Shown here piece after piece: positions 16,743 through 27,087 of a stretch of DNA of 64,000 nt. The notes below the pieces were generated by a model, which was not told the origin of the DNA, made no database searches, and saw only the letters and a list, made by a program, of their open reading frames with translations. Location of the stretch: positions 496,001 to 560,000 of the forward strand of contig BMVA01000003.1 of assembly GCA_014650475.1 (NCBI GenBank), given 5' to 3'. A program made the translations under genes and the position numbers. The stretch's first letter is position 1. Each line of letters opens with the position of its first letter. Source of the DNA: Streptomyces albogriseolus (GTDB lineage Bacteria; Actinomycetota; Actinomycetes; Streptomycetales; Streptomycetaceae).

Positions 16743-17120
16743 TCAGTCCCCGTCGGGCAGGATGACGTTCAGGGCCCAGGAGACCACGGAGATGACCAGG
16801 CCGCCCAGGACGGCCGTCCAGAAGCCCTCCACGTGGAAGCTCAGGTCGAGCTGGTCGGCGAGCCAGGAGGTGAGCAGCAGCATCAGGGCGTTCACCACCA
16901 GGGTGAACAGGCCCAGGGTGAGGATGAGCAGCGGCAGGCTCAGCAGCTTGACAACCGGCTTGACCAGGGCGTTCACCGCACCGAAGATCAGCGCCACCAG
17001 GAGTAGCGTGCCTATCTCCTTGCCGGTGCTGTCCCCGGTCAGGGTGATCTCGTCGAGCAGCCAGACCGCGACCGCGAGGGCTCCCGCGTTGGCGATCGTC
17101 TTGACTAGGAAATTCATCAT
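16743..17120 (-). CDS. Phage-holin-4/Mycobacterial 4-TM family membrane protein
   Basis: The 125-residue protein has four hydrophobic segments and the family pattern MNFLVKTIANAGALAVAVWL...GTLLLVALIFGAVNALVKPVVKLLSLPLLILTLGLFTLVVNALMLLL. This superfamily (phage_holin_4_2) is widespread and of unknown function; despite the name there is no phage context here. ATG 17120 or 17117 are adjacent alternatives, with no strong ribosome-binding site. First gene of the ptpA unit and divergent from the cupin gene. Confidence 0.88.
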   Translation of the reverse strand: MMNFLVKTIANAGALAVAVWLLDEITLTGDSTGKEIGTLLLVALIFGAVNALVKPVVKLLSLPLLILTLGLFTLVVNALMLLLTSWLADQLDLSFHVEGFWTAVLGGLVISVVSWALNVILPDGD

Positions 17121-17177
17121 GTGTCTGATCGTGGCAGACAGCTTCGTGATCGGGCAGTGAGGGCAGGGGCGGGACCG

Positions 17178-17495
17178 GTGAAGGCATTCAGGCTGGACGA
17201 ACTCGAAGCGGAACGTGCCGCGAACGACGGGGCGTACCTGCAGTTCCTGCGGGAACGGAACATGTCGGTCGGACTGTACGCCCTGGACGCCGGCGCCCAG
17301 GACCCGCAGCAGCCGCACGGCCAGGACGAGGTGTACTTCGTGGTCAGCGGCCGCGCCTCGATCACCGTCGGCATGGAGACCACCGAGGTCGCGCGCGGCA
17401 GCGTCGTCTACGTGCCTGCCGGGGTGCCGCACAAGTTCCACCACATCAGCGAGGACCTGCGGGTCCTGGTGGTGTTCTCTCCGCCGGAGAGCTGA
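17178..17495 (+). CDS. Small cupin-domain protein
   Basis: The 105-residue protein is a single conserved cupin barrel: QQPHGQDEVYFVVSGRASITVG (motif 1, with His and Glu metal ligands) and GSVVYVPAGVPHKFHHI (motif 2, second metal His). GTG 17178 (VKAFRLDELEAER) is preferred because the domain begins there and GGCAGGGG precedes it; an upstream opening of the frame would add 19 non-conserved residues. Enzymatic versus binding role is undetermined. Confidence 0.85.
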   Translation: MKAFRLDELEAERAANDGAYLQFLRERNMSVGLYALDAGAQDPQQPHGQDEVYFVVSGRASITVGMETTEVARGSVVYVPAGVPHKFHHISEDLRVLVVFSPPES

Positions 17496-17642
17496 GGCCC
17501 GGCCTCGGGGTTCCCTAGGGGACGGGTCAGGGGAGGACAAGGGATCCGAGGCCCCCGCCGGACCCCCGGCCGCCCTAGCATCGAGAGCGGACATCATCGA
17601 CAGGACCCGGCAGGCAGCGGGCGGAGAGGTAAGGACGAGGCC

Positions 17643-17852
17643 ATGCGAGAGATCTTCACGGGACTGCCGTGGTGGGTGAAGTGGATCGCGGTGCCGGTCA
17701 TCGCCCTGGTGGTGTTCGGCGGCCTGATAGCGAGCGTGGTCGGCTTCGTCATCGGCCTGCTCTTCAAGGCGCTGGTCTTCGTCGCCCTGGTGGGCGGACT
17801 GATCTACGTGGTGCGGAAGTTCACGGCGAGTTCCTCGTCGCGCGACTGGTGA
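17643..17852 (+). CDS. Small Streptomyces membrane protein (DUF5326-like)
   Basis: The 69-residue protein has two hydrophobic helices (about residues 10-35 and 37-57) and a short polar tail TASSSSRDW. It begins MREIFTGLPWWVKWIAVPVIALVVFGGL. ATG 17643 has a GGAGAGG upstream. Such proteins are conserved in Streptomyces with no known role. It is followed by a terminator hairpin and the ssgR gene. Confidence 0.8.
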   Translation: MREIFTGLPWWVKWIAVPVIALVVFGGLIASVVGFVIGLLFKALVFVALVGGLIYVVRKFTASSSSRDW

Positions 17853-17858
17853 GCCGGC

Positions 17859-17896
17859 GGGAACCGGCGGGGCGGTAACAGGAAGCGCCGGTTCCC
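17859..17896 (+). terminator. Terminator after the small membrane protein
   Basis: A perfect 11-bp stem GGGAACCGGCG/CGCCGGTTCCC with a 16-nt loop begins 7 bp after the stop and separates the gene from ssgR. Confidence 0.6.
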
Positions 17897-18047
17897 TCGG
17901 GTGGGGGAAGTTTCCGCGCAGGGCCTCCTGCGTGCGGTGACGGCCGGTTAGAGTCCGGAACTCGACGCGGGGCCGGTCCCCGCGAGCGGCGACCCCACCA
18001 CCCGTGTTCCCCGCACGGGCTGCCCCCTCGCGTTACGGGAGTGACCC

Positions 18048-18878
18048 TTGGCCACGACTGGCACCGCCCCCGCCCCTCGGACCGCGGTCCCCCCGCAGCC
18101 CCGTTCGCCGACGGCGCCCACGTCTCCCCCCGGCGCGACCCTTATCGGCTCGGTCCAGCGCGCCATGCGCCTGCTGGAGACCGTCGCCGCCCATGAGCAC
18201 GGCGCCCCCGCCAAACAGCTCGCCAGGGAGACCGGACTGGCGCTCCCCACGGCCTACCACCTGCTGCGCACCCTGGTGCACGAGGGCTATCTGCGGCGCG
18301 ACCGCGGGCTGTTCTTCCTCGGGGATGCCGCCGAGCGGCTCAGCAGGAGCGGAGCCCAGCAGAAACGTCGCAGCACGGTGACCGACACCCTCGCCCGCTG
18401 GCGCGACGCGGTGGGCGTCCCCGTCTACTACGCGGTCTACCGCGACGGCGAGATCGGTCTGGTCGGCGTCGCCGACACCCCGGCCAACCCGGCCGTCGAG
18501 GAGTGGGCCGACTTCCGGGAGACCGCCCACGCCCACGCCCTCGGTCAGTGTCTGCTCGCGCAGCTCGACGAAGCGGCCCGGCGCGACCATCTCGACCGCT
18601 ACCCGGTGCGTCCGGTCACCCCGTACACGGTGCGCGACGCCGCGAGCCTGCTGCGGCGCCTGGAACGGGCGCGGGAGACGGATCTGGTGATCGAACGTCA
18701 GGAGTACGCGCTGGGCACGGTGTGCGCCGCGATTCCCCTCAGAGTCGGCGCCATGGCGGCCTCCGTGGCCGTCTCGCTGCCCGTGCACCAGGCCGACCGC
18801 CTCCTCCCGACGGTCCAGCGGCTGCAGGCAGAAATGCGCTGCCTGCTCGGCTCGCTCGCGCTGTCTATCAGTATCTGA
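18048..18878 (+). CDS. ssgR: IclR-family activator of ssgA
   Basis: The 276-residue protein has an N-terminal Pro/Ala/Thr-rich tail (1-30), an IclR winged-helix domain (about 32-95, LIGSVQRAMRLLETVAAHEHGAPAKQLARETGLALPTAYHLLRTLVHEGYLRR) and a GAF-like IclR effector domain to the end. Its position directly upstream of ssgA identifies it as SsgR, which activates ssgA in S. coelicolor. The start is TTG 18048 after GGGAGTGA, a rare start codon that may limit its level. The stop is about 100 bp before ssgA, so the ssgA promoter lies in the gap 18879-18976. Confidence 0.93.
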   Translation: MATTGTAPAPRTAVPPQPRSPTAPTSPPGATLIGSVQRAMRLLETVAAHEHGAPAKQLARETGLALPTAYHLLRTLVHEGYLRRDRGLFFLGDAAERLSRSGAQQKRRSTVTDTLARWRDAVGVPVYYAVYRDGEIGLVGVADTPANPAVEEWADFRETAHAHALGQCLLAQLDEAARRDHLDRYPVRPVTPYTVRDAASLLRRLERARETDLVIERQEYALGTVCAAIPLRVGAMAASVAVSLPVHQADRLLPTVQRLQAEMRCLLGSLALSISI

Positions 18879-18976
18879 AAACTCACTCCTTGTGATCTGC
18901 TGTGTACGTTCAGCAAGATTCCCTCTAGTGTCAGGGTCCATGCCCGGCCAGTCCGCGGCGAATGACGGGGTAGGCG

Positions 18977-19411
18977 ATGCGCGAATCCGTACAGGCAGAG
19001 GTCATGATGAGCTTTCTCGTGTCGGAAGAGCTTTCTTTCCGCATTCCGGTGGAGCTGCGTTATGACACCTGCGATCCCTACGCGGTGCGGCTGACCTTCC
19101 ATTTGCCCGGAGACGCCCCGGTGACGTGGGCGTTCGGCAGGGAGTTGCTGGTCGACGGAGTGGGCAGGCCGTGCGGCGAGGGCGATGTGCGGGTGACGCC
19201 GGTCGACCCCGACACCCTGGGCGAGGTGCTGATCCGGCTCCAGGTCGGCAGCGACCAGGCGCTGTTCCGCTCGTCGACCGCCCCGCTCGTGGCTTTCCTC
19301 GACCGCACCGACAAGCTGGTGCCGCTGGGGCAGGAAGGGGCGCTCGCCGATTTCGACGCCCACCTCGACGACGCGCTCGACCGCATCCTCGCGGAGCAGA
19401 GCGCCGGCTGA
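18977..19411 (+). CDS. ssgA: Sporulation-specific cell division activator SsgA
   Basis: The 144-residue protein starts MRESVQAEVMMSFLVSEELS and contains the SALP core (LTFHLPGDAPVTWAFGRELLVDG; LIRLQVGSDQALFRSSTAPLVAFLDRTDKLVPLGQE). S. coelicolor SsgA is about 136 residues, so this protein is slightly longer, mainly in the DPYAVRLTFH-to-GEGDVRVTP region. SsgA marks and activates sporulation septum sites, with SsgB recruiting FtsZ. SALPs act at the membrane without enzymatic activity. Activated by SsgR from the upstream gene. GGGGTAGG precedes ATG 18977. Confidence 0.95.
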   Translation: MRESVQAEVMMSFLVSEELSFRIPVELRYDTCDPYAVRLTFHLPGDAPVTWAFGRELLVDGVGRPCGEGDVRVTPVDPDTLGEVLIRLQVGSDQALFRSSTAPLVAFLDRTDKLVPLGQEGALADFDAHLDDALDRILAEQSAG

Positions 19412-19456
19412 CGCGTTGAGCCGACCGGTGGGCCGGTGGCGTAACGCTTCAGCGTC

Positions 19457-19488
19457 CCCCGCCCCCGGGCTCGCCCCCGCGGGCGGGG
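19457..19488. terminator. Possible bidirectional terminator between ssgA and the YibE/F gene
   Basis: CCCCGCCC/GGGCGGGG, an 8-bp stem with a GC-rich 16-nt loop, lies between two convergent stops. Base composition alone makes such pairing easy, so confidence is moderate. Confidence 0.4.
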
Positions 19489-19492
19489 TGGC

Positions 19493-21061
19493 TCAGCGTT
19501 TGCGTCGCCGGCCCCGCCCGCCGCGCGCCATGGCCGGCCGGGATTCCGGCGCGTGACCGACGGCCTGGTCGTGTGCCGCTGTCTGCCCGGGCACCGGGGT
19601 CCGAGCAGGCGGGCGGTCGGCCGAGACGACCAGCGCGGCCAGGGCCGTGGTGACCGGCACCGAGGCCACCAGGCCGATCGAGCCGATCAGCGTGCGCACG
19701 ATCTCCTCCGCGACCAGTTCGCTGTTGGCGACCGTCCCCACGCTGCTCTGCGCGACCGAGAACAGCAGCAGCAGCGGCAGCGCGGCGCCCGCGTAGGCGA
19801 GGACGAGGGTGTTGACCACGGACGCGATGTGGTCGCGGCCGATGCGGATGCCCGCGCGGTACAGCGCGCGGCGGCCCATCGCCGGGTTGGCCTCGTGCAG
19901 TTCCCACACGGCGGACGTCTGGGTGACCGTCACGTCGTCCAGGACGCCGAGCGAGCCGATGATGACGCCCGCGAGCAGCAGGCCGCTCATGTCGATGTCC
20001 GGATAGAGACCGTGGATCAGGCCGGTGTTGTCGTCGGTGTTGCCGGTGAGGGCCGACCAGCTGATGAACACCGAGCCCAGGAGGCCGATCAGCAGCAGCG
20101 AGACCAGGGTGCCGAGCACCGCCACCGAGGTGCGGGCCGACAGCCCGTGACAGAGGTACAGGGCGAGCAGCATGATCAGGCTCGCTCCCACCACCGCCAC
20201 GACCAGCGGGTTGGCGCCCTGCAGGATCGCAGGCAGGATGAAGAAGTTGAGCACCAGGAAGCTGACCGCCAGCGCGACCAGCGCCATGACGCCCCGCAGC
20301 CGGCCCACGGCCACCACGGCGAGCGCGAAGACACCGGCCAGCAGCGCCAGGGGGAAGCGGCGGTTCACGTCGGCGACCGAGTACTGCAGGTCCTCCGGCG
20401 CCGAGGGCTCGTAGGCGACGACGACGCCCTGGCCCTCGCTCAACTGCCGGGACTGGTCCGGCTGCACGATCTCGGTGAACGTCCGGCCCTTGTCCTGGCC
20501 GGTGTCGACCCGGATCGTCGCCTTCTTGCAGGTGCCGTTCGCCTGCTGCTGGGCCGAGGAGCCCTCGGCGGTGGAGGTGTCACCGGTCGGGACGCCGGCG
20601 GAGGGGTTCGCCGAGGCGCAGTCCACCGCGACGACCTCGGTGACCGTGGCCTGCTGTGTCTGGCGGTCGAAGCCGACACCGGTGCGCTCGTGGGCGGGGG
20701 CGCCGCCCGGCCACAGGACGGCCAGGCCGACGAGGACAGCCGCCGCGAAGGGGATGAGGACCGCGGCGATGACCTTGCGGAGGTGGCGGGAGACGGGGGC
20801 GGCCGGGCCGTGACTGTGGCTGTGCCCGTGGCTGTGGATCTGAGCGTCCCCGTGGCCGGGCCCTTGAGTGCGCCCGTGGTTGTGCCCGTCCGTCGTTCCC
20901 GGGGTGTTCAAGAGCCGGTGGGAGCCCGTGTGTTCGTGCGCGCCCGTGCGTCCCTGCCCGGGACCGTGCCCGTGCCGCTGCCCAGGACCGTGCCCGGGCT
21001 GGGCGTCGGCACCGTGCGGTGGCTCGGACGGCGGGTACGGAGGCGGAGAGTTCGAGGTCAC
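19493..21061 (-). CDS. YibE/F-family membrane protein with His-rich N-terminus
   Basis: The 522-residue protein has a cytoplasmic His/Gly/Pro/Gln-rich tail (about 1-90, many HGH and HSH repeats), one membrane helix (about 95-120) and an extracytoplasmic domain (about 125-245) with two cysteines that could pair. Multiple membrane helices with the YibE/F core (HGLYPDIDMSGLLLAGVIIGSLGVLDDVTVTQTSAVWELH) follow, and the tail is basic (RGGRGRRRKR). The family is predicted to be a transporter of unknown substrate. The His-rich tail suggests metal binding. Divergent from thiC. Confidence 0.85.
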   Translation of the reverse strand: MTSNSPPPYPPSEPPHGADAQPGHGPGQRHGHGPGQGRTGAHEHTGSHRLLNTPGTTDGHNHGRTQGPGHGDAQIHSHGHSHSHGPAAPVSRHLRKVIAAVLIPFAAAVLVGLAVLWPGGAPAHERTGVGFDRQTQQATVTEVVAVDCASANPSAGVPTGDTSTAEGSSAQQQANGTCKKATIRVDTGQDKGRTFTEIVQPDQSRQLSEGQGVVVAYEPSAPEDLQYSVADVNRRFPLALLAGVFALAVVAVGRLRGVMALVALAVSFLVLNFFILPAILQGANPLVVAVVGASLIMLLALYLCHGLSARTSVAVLGTLVSLLLIGLLGSVFISWSALTGNTDDNTGLIHGLYPDIDMSGLLLAGVIIGSLGVLDDVTVTQTSAVWELHEANPAMGRRALYRAGIRIGRDHIASVVNTLVLAYAGAALPLLLLFSVAQSSVGTVANSELVAEEIVRTLIGSIGLVASVPVTTALAALVVSADRPPARTPVPGQTAAHDQAVGHAPESRPAMARGGRGRRRKR

Positions 21062-21139
21062 CGACCGATCATCGCAAGAAGAAAGGGGGCCCTCTGTTCA
21101 CCGCGCCAGAAATGACGCTAGCGTGGAGGCACCTTTTGT

Positions 21140-23112
<1,973 letters not shown>

Positions 23113-23123
23113 CGAGGGGAGAC

Positions 23124-23154
23124 GGTGCCGGCGGCCACGAGGGCTGTCGGCACC
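23124..23154 (+). terminator. Possible thiC terminator
   Basis: GGTGCCG/CGGCACC stem with a 17-nt loop lies 11 bp after the thiC stop. Confidence 0.35.
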
Positions 23155-23204
23155 GCGCCGTGGGTCACCTCGTGCTTTCGGGCGGGGATGGGCAGACTGG
23201 GGCC

Positions 23205-24575
23205 ATGGCTGTGTGGGCGATGAGCAAGGGGTCCAATCTTCCCGTCGAGGCGCCCGTGGTGCGGGCCGAGCTCGCCTGGGCGGCGGGGCCCGGGGTGCCC
23301 GACATCGACGCGTCGGCCCTGCTGCTCACGTCGGTGGGGCGGGTGCGCGACGACGGGGACTTCGTGTTCTACAACCAGCCGCGCCACGCCTCCGGGGCCG
23401 TGCGGCACCTGGGCAAGCAGTACGCCGACGGGGCCGCCACCGACACCGTCGAGGTGGATCTGCGCTCCGTGGAGCCGGCCGTCCAGCGGATCGTGCTCGG
23501 GGCGTCGGCCGACGGCGGGACGTTCGGGCAGGCGCCCGGGCTCGTGCTGCGGCTGCTGGACGCCGGCTCGGGCACCGAGCTCGCCCGCTTCGACATGGCG
23601 GCCGGGTCCGAGACCGCCTTCATCGGCGGCGAGCTGTACCGGCGGCAGGGAGCGTGGAAGTTCCGAGCGGTCGGACAGGGGTACGACTCCGGCCTCGCCG
23701 GACTCGCCACGGACTTCGGCATCACCGTCGACGACCCCACCCAGGCGCCTGTCGTCGCCGTGCCCCTGCCGCCTCCGCCGGCCGCCGCGGCACCGCCCCC
23801 GTCCGGCGCCACCCGCCTCACCAAGGGCGAGGAGCGGCTGCCCGTCGACATGCGCAAGCGGCTGTCCCTGCGCAAGGAGCAGGTCGCGGTCAGCCTGCGC
23901 AAGCACGGGGCCGCCGACGTCACCGCACGCGTGATCCTCGTGCTGGACGCCTCCGGGTCGATGTCCTTCCTGTACTCCAAGGGCGTCGTCGCCGACGTCG
24001 TCGAGCGGATGGCGGCGGTCGCCGCCCAGCTGGACGACGACGGGGAGATGCAGGCCTGGACGTTCGCCACCAACCCCGCCCGGCTGCCTGACCTGCGGCT
24101 CGGCGAGCTTCCCGAGTGGCTGCGGCTCCACGTCCGCGTGGGGGAGATCTCCCTGTTCCGGCGCAAGCGCAAGAAGGGTCTCGACCCGGGCCAGGTCGAC
24201 ATGCGTGACGTCGGCATCCAGAACGAGGAGCAGAAGGTCATCGCGGAGGTGCGCGCGTACGTACAGGAGCACCCGACGTCCGCCCCCACGCTCGTGCTGT
24301 TCTTCTCCGACGGCGGGGTCTACCGCAACGCCGACATCGAGGCGCAGTTGCGTGAGGCCGTCGAGGAGCCCGTGTTCTGGCAGTTCGTGGGGCTCGGGCG
24401 CGCCAACTACGGCGTGCTGGAGCAGTTCGACACGCTGCCCGGGAGGCGCGTCGACAACGTCGGCTTCTTCTCCGTCGACGACATCAGCACGGTCCCGGAC
24501 GCGGAGCTGTACGACCGGCTGCTGTCCGAGTTCCCGCAGTGGATCAGGGCGGCGCGCGGGGCGGGCATCCTCTGA
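23205..24575 (+). CDS. TerD-like domain fused to VWA domain (stress/tellurium family)
   Basis: The product has about 456 residues. Residues 1-180 resemble TerD/CABP ([20 protein letters not shown]...[22 protein letters not shown]...[19 protein letters not shown]), usually Ca2+-binding. A Pro/Ala-rich linker ([14 protein letters not shown]) follows, then a VWA domain with a MIDAS-type DASGSMS motif and a later SDGG. In split systems TerD proteins and VWA proteins are separate partners, so this protein fuses them. Its target is unknown, though the family is linked to chemical stress and phage resistance. Start ATG 23205 is chosen; ATG 23220 (MSKGSNLP) is equally plausible since TerD proteins usually begin there. 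Confidence 0.87.
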   Translation: MAVWAMSKGSNLPVEAPVVRAELAWAAGPGVPDIDASALLLTSVGRVRDDGDFVFYNQPRHASGAVRHLGKQYADGAATDTVEVDLRSVEPAVQRIVLGASADGGTFGQAPGLVLRLLDAGSGTELARFDMAAGSETAFIGGELYRRQGAWKFRAVGQGYDSGLAGLATDFGITVDDPTQAPVVAVPLPPPPAAAAPPPSGATRLTKGEERLPVDMRKRLSLRKEQVAVSLRKHGAADVTARVILVLDASGSMSFLYSKGVVADVVERMAAVAAQLDDDGEMQAWTFATNPARLPDLRLGELPEWLRLHVRVGEISLFRRKRKKGLDPGQVDMRDVGIQNEEQKVIAEVRAYVQEHPTSAPTLVLFFSDGGVYRNADIEAQLREAVEEPVFWQFVGLGRANYGVLEQFDTLPGRRVDNVGFFSVDDISTVPDAELYDRLLSEFPQWIRAARGAGIL

Positions 24576-24592
24576 CGCCCCGCCCCCCGGGA

Positions 24593-24616
24593 CGTACGCC
24601 GGCCGTCCGGCGTGCG
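24593..24616. terminator. Hairpin between convergent genes
   Basis: CGTACGCCGG/CCGGCGTGCG (one mismatch, loop CCGT) lies 18 bp after the TerD-VWA stop and before the stop of the minus-strand membrane protein. Confidence 0.5.
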
Positions 24617-24639
24617 CCCCCGTCGCGCTGCCGTGGCGG

Positions 24640-25503
24640 CTACTCCGGCTGGTGTTCCGGTCCTCCGAAGTCCGGGCTCGAGTAGTCCGGGCTGGAGTAG
24701 CTGGGGCGGGTGGCCCGGTGCGCCCCGTCCTCGGGGCTGGAGAAGCCCGGCCGGTCGTACCCCAGGTGCGGGATGCGGCTGGTCGGTGCGGGCGGCGCGG
24801 TGTGCTGCAGTGCCGTGGCCCCCGCCGGGTCCTGAAGCGCCTCCCGCAGGAACGGCACGATGCCCCGCTCCCGCAGTGCCTCGCGCCAGGCGTCCCTGGC
24901 CTGGGCCACCTCCTCGTCGAGTTCCCGGTACGTCCCGCCGAGCGCCGAGGGCTTGTTGCGCAACGCGGTGAGCAGCAGGCCCGCCCCGGCGACGAGGATG
25001 GCGACCGCCGTGACCGCGCCGAACACCCAGCCGGTGGTCAGCATCGTCCCAGCGAACTCGTTCTTGGAGTCGAGCGTGCGCAGGACGAAGCCGACGAGCA
25101 GGAATATCGCGGCGGCGGTCCCGGCCAGGACCGGCGCCAGGACGGCGACGACGGCCGCTACCCCCGCTCCGGCGGCCTCGGCCATCTCGCCCATCGACGC
25201 GGCGAACCCCGCCGCGCCGGTGGCGCCGGGCTCGCCGCTGCCCGCGTCGCGCATGGCCGGGGTGACCGCGGGCGGCCTGCGTGCCTCCTCGCGGACCTTC
25301 ACGTAGTGCTGGTACTCGGTCGCCGCGGCCGCGCTGATGAGCGCGGTGGCGTTCAGCGCCATCGTGCGCAGTTGCTCCGAGTTGAGCCGCTGTCCCACAG
25401 CGGCCAGCTCCGGGTTGTGTGGTGCGGAGCGCAGCGCCTCATCGAGAATCCGCTCGTAGTCCTGGCGGTCCTCGCTCAGCAGGTGCTGCGGAACGCTGTT
25501 CAT
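24640..25503 (-). CDS. Two-TM membrane protein of unknown function
   Basis: The 287-residue protein has a polar N-terminal half with Ala-rich helices (QHLLSEDRQDYERILDEALRSAP...LISAAAATEYQHYVKVREEARR), two membrane helices (about 110-145 and 160-185), and a repetitive disordered tail with SSPDYSSPDF-type units (about 255-287). ATG 25503 (MNSVPQHLL) is preferred over 25509 because GGGGG sits seven bases upstream of it. No recognisable domain, though the SSPxx repeats look like an interaction tail. Neighbours do not explain it. Confidence 0.75.
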   Translation of the reverse strand: MNSVPQHLLSEDRQDYERILDEALRSAPHNPELAAVGQRLNSEQLRTMALNATALISAAAATEYQHYVKVREEARRPPAVTPAMRDAGSGEPGATGAAGFAASMGEMAEAAGAGVAAVVAVLAPVLAGTAAAIFLLVGFVLRTLDSKNEFAGTMLTTGWVFGAVTAVAILVAGAGLLLTALRNKPSALGGTYRELDEEVAQARDAWREALRERGIVPFLREALQDPAGATALQHTAPPAPTSRIPHLGYDRPGFSSPEDGAHRATRPSYSSPDYSSPDFGGPEHQPE

Positions 25504-25659
25504 GTGCATCCCCCGATGCTCCGTAGGGCTTGGGGCTCGGCATGCTGACGAGCCGTCGGGCAGAAACGGAGGGGAGCCTGCTACGGATAAGCCGATGGTA
25601 GAGCGGTGATGGCGCGCGGTGACAGGGGGTCTGCGGAAATTGCCGTTCCCGGGATGCGG

Positions 25660-25687
25660 TCGCGGGCCCTCTCAACACGGCCCGCGA
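25660..25687 (-). terminator. Terminator after the metallophosphatase
   Basis: TCGCGGGCC/GGCCCGCGA perfect 9-bp stem with a 10-nt loop lies 6 bp beyond the stop at 25693. Confidence 0.6.
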
Positions 25688-25692
25688 ATCTC

Positions 25693-26772
25693 TCAGTTGC
25701 CCAGCGGCAACTGCCGTACCAGCAGTTTTCCTGCCATCGTCACGCCGCCGTCCATCGCGATGGCGAGTCCGTCGGCGTACACGTGCGGTTCGGCCACCGC
25801 GGGGCCGCTGTCGTCCTCGCCGTCCTCGGAGCCGACCTCGCCGAGCAGATACGGGATCGGGCTGTGGCCGTGAACGACCCGGGTGCCGCCGTACGTATGG
25901 AGCAGGGAGCGCACCGCGTCGGCGCCGCCCTCGTCCCGGAAGGAGAACCGCTTGGTGAACTTGCGGAACAGGTCCCAGACCTCGTCGGCGTCGTTGCGCG
26001 TGAGGGTCTCGCGGACCGTGTCGTTGACCTCTTCGATCGAACGGCCGTAGTCGAGGTAGGCGGTGGTGTCGGAGTGCAGCAGCAGATGTCCGTCGACCTC
26101 CTCGACGGCGTCGAGGCGGGCCATCCACTGCAGATGGTGGTCCTGGAGGCGGTCCATGTCGGTCTTCTGACCGCCGTTCAGCAGCCAGGCCGCCTGGAAG
26201 GTGGCGGTGCCCGCCCCGGAGTTGACGGGCGTGTCTCCGAACCGCTTCGCGCCGAGCAGCAGCAGCTCGTGGTTGCCCATGAGGGCCTTGCAGTAGCCGC
26301 CCGCCGCGGCGGCCTCGGCGGACAGCCGCATCACCAGGTCGATGACGCCGATGCCGTCCGGGCCGCGGTCGGTGAAGTCGCCGAGGAACCACAGGCGCGC
26401 GGTGCCGGCGCACCACTTGCCCGCGGAGTCGATGAGGCCCTGCTCCTGGAGGGCGGCCACCAGCTCGTCCAGATAGCCGTGGACGTCGCCGACCACGTAC
26501 AGCGGGCCCTTGCCGGTGGCGGGCTGCGGGGCGGGCGCGGTCACGGGGTCGACGGTCACCTGGACCGTGTCGCCCCGGTTGATGACGGGGAGGTCCCGCT
26601 GGGTCGGTGTGTACCCGTCCGGGTACGCCTCCTCGGCCGGCGGGACGACGTCACCGTGGTGCGTGCTGCTGTGGACGTACGGACCGGTCTCGTGGACGTA
26701 CGCGGGTACCCGGAAGTCGCGCAACGTCGCCGTCCGCTCCACCTCGGGTCCCTGACCGGCCCCCTGAGTCAT
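25693..26772 (-). CDS. Calcineurin-like metallophosphatase, PPP family
   Basis: The 359-residue protein carries the phosphoprotein phosphatase metal motifs in order: GDVHGY, GDFTDRG, GNHE and HGH, which position two metals. The substrate could be phosphoserine/threonine or a diadenosine nucleotide; the single long domain with VVGDVHGYLDELVAALQEQG resembles bacterial Ser/Thr PPs. ATG 26772 (MTQGAGQG) has GGAGGGG upstream. The first about 90 residues are less conserved (YVHETGPYVHSSTHHGD). Monocistronic, followed by a hairpin. Confidence 0.88.
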   Translation of the reverse strand: MTQGAGQGPEVERTATLRDFRVPAYVHETGPYVHSSTHHGDVVPPAEEAYPDGYTPTQRDLPVINRGDTVQVTVDPVTAPAPQPATGKGPLYVVGDVHGYLDELVAALQEQGLIDSAGKWCAGTARLWFLGDFTDRGPDGIGVIDLVMRLSAEAAAAGGYCKALMGNHELLLLGAKRFGDTPVNSGAGTATFQAAWLLNGGQKTDMDRLQDHHLQWMARLDAVEEVDGHLLLHSDTTAYLDYGRSIEEVNDTVRETLTRNDADEVWDLFRKFTKRFSFRDEGGADAVRSLLHTYGGTRVVHGHSPIPYLLGEVGSEDGEDDSGPAVAEPHVYADGLAIAMDGGVTMAGKLLVRQLPLGN

Positions 26773-27087
26773 CGACCCCTCCACCATCGCGCCGCATCTG
26801 CACCGCGTCGGACTGCCTGGTCGCAGCGGCCCGCGGTGTCGTGGGCCCATCATAGGAATGCGGATCGCGCCGTGTGATGACCCAGGGGTGGTGAATCAGA
26901 ACAGGACTCCGGTTCACCGGGGCTTTCGCCCTGTTTGCGGTGATATTCGGCCCGTCGAATGGTGTTCGACACCGATGCGCGGCCATCGCCCGAACGCTCC
27001 GCGAACGCCCGGTCGGGCTCCGCCCGGCACCCGGCCGGTGGCCCGGATTCCGGTTCCGGGCCTCCGGCCCTTCGTGCCCCCGGGTTC
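26773..27087. other. Gene-free interval between LacI and metallophosphatase genes
   Basis: About 315 bp hold the LacI-gene terminator and, nearer the phosphatase, an AT-richer stretch (about 26855-26960) likely to be its promoter. I see no conserved RNA. Confidence 0.4.
27033..27069 (-). terminator. Terminator after the LacI gene
   Basis: A 15-bp stem with one mismatch (GGCCGGTGGCCCGGA and its complement) and a 7-nt loop lies about 20 bp past the LacI stop. Confidence 0.75.
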
